The notes under the pieces were generated by a model. It saw nothing but the letters and a program-made list of their open reading frames with translations, was not told the DNA's origin and searched no databases. Shown one piece after another: positions 21,080 to 21,219 of a stretch of DNA of 21,219 nt. The DNA comes from Azolla pinnata (taxonomy: Eukaryota > Streptophyta > Polypodiopsida > Salviniales > Salviniaceae). A program made the position numbers and the translations under genes. Every line of letters begins with the position of its first letter. Within the stretch, counting starts at the first letter, position 1. The stretch spans positions 1 through 21,219 of the forward strand of contig JBBBWG010007480.1 of the NCBI GenBank assembly GCA_037176905.1, written 5' to 3'.

Positions 21080-21219
21080 ACTCTGGAATCACTCTGGAAT
21101 CTTTTGTCCACTCTTGAATCTTTCACACTTGCAATCTCCTCAGGTCTGCTCTGGAATCTTTGTCTACTCTGGAATCTTTTGTCCACTCTGGAATCTTTCA
21201 CACTTGCAATCTCTAGAAT
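21080..21219. repeat. Short-period tandem repeat upstream of DZIP1, cut by the window edge
   Basis: The phrase CTCTGGAATC recurs five times between 21080 and 21193, in units of about 11-19 bases such as ACTCTGGAATCTTTTGTCC. A higher-order unit of 75 bases is visible: the segment from 21092 is repeated from 21167 with one or two changes. The array continues past the right edge. It sits in the probable DZIP1 promoter region. Confidence 0.9.

Noticed and set aside
20499..21092. Minus-strand frame with a poly-Glu tract upstream of DZIP1
   Set aside because: Different frame from the conserved RIDWRSLHAIDLDQ segment; the Glu run is the translated GAA repeat in the leader.
20338..21117. Plus-strand 259-codon frame ending in a poly-Ser tract
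   Set aside because: Antisense shadow of DZIP1 exon 1 and the TTC repeat. The minus strand carries the DZIP1 domain and splice sites.

Overview
The window is eukaryotic nuclear DNA from a land plant. The genes are split by many short GT-AG introns, the non-coding DNA is AT-rich, and a plant telo-box motif is repeated in front of one gene. An intact DZIP1/Iguana-type ciliogenesis gene points to a lineage with swimming sperm (bryophyte, lycophyte, fern, or cycad/Ginkgo) rather than a flowering plant; this is an inference from gene content and the species cannot be named.

Three protein-coding genes can be rebuilt from exon to exon. (1) 106-2700, plus strand, 3 exons, 616 aa: a divergent quinone-oxidoreductase-like member of the medium-chain dehydrogenase/reductase (MDR) family. 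Its conserved blocks are separated by long low-complexity inserts (GD, SR, Ser/Thr/Ala and His/Asn tracts), including a coding minisatellite. (2) 4104-8274, minus strand, 9 exons, 471 aa: the mitochondrial inner-membrane insertase OXA1. (3) 9604-20919, minus strand, 24 exons, 852 aa: a DZIP1 homologue with the N-terminal DZIP1 domain, a C2H2 zinc finger, a coiled coil built from small phase-0 exons, and an acidic Gly-Asp tail.

Genes 1 and 2 are convergent, with about 1.4 kb of AT-rich DNA between their stop codons. Genes 2 and 3 lie in tandem on the minus strand. About 1.3 kb separates them and holds the DZIP1 3' region and a degenerate minisatellite that presents a dozen exact telo-box cores upstream of OXA1. 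Each gene has a purine tract in its sense strand just before the start codon: (GA)n, GAGAGAGAGAG and (GAA)n.

No tRNA, rRNA, CRISPR array or intact transposon was recognised. Smaller features are microsatellites, interleaved inverted repeats in a DZIP1 intron, an unidentified plus-strand reading frame in another DZIP1 intron, and a short-period repeat running off the right edge. The three genes have no obvious shared pathway: redox enzyme, mitochondrial membrane biogenesis and cilium assembly.
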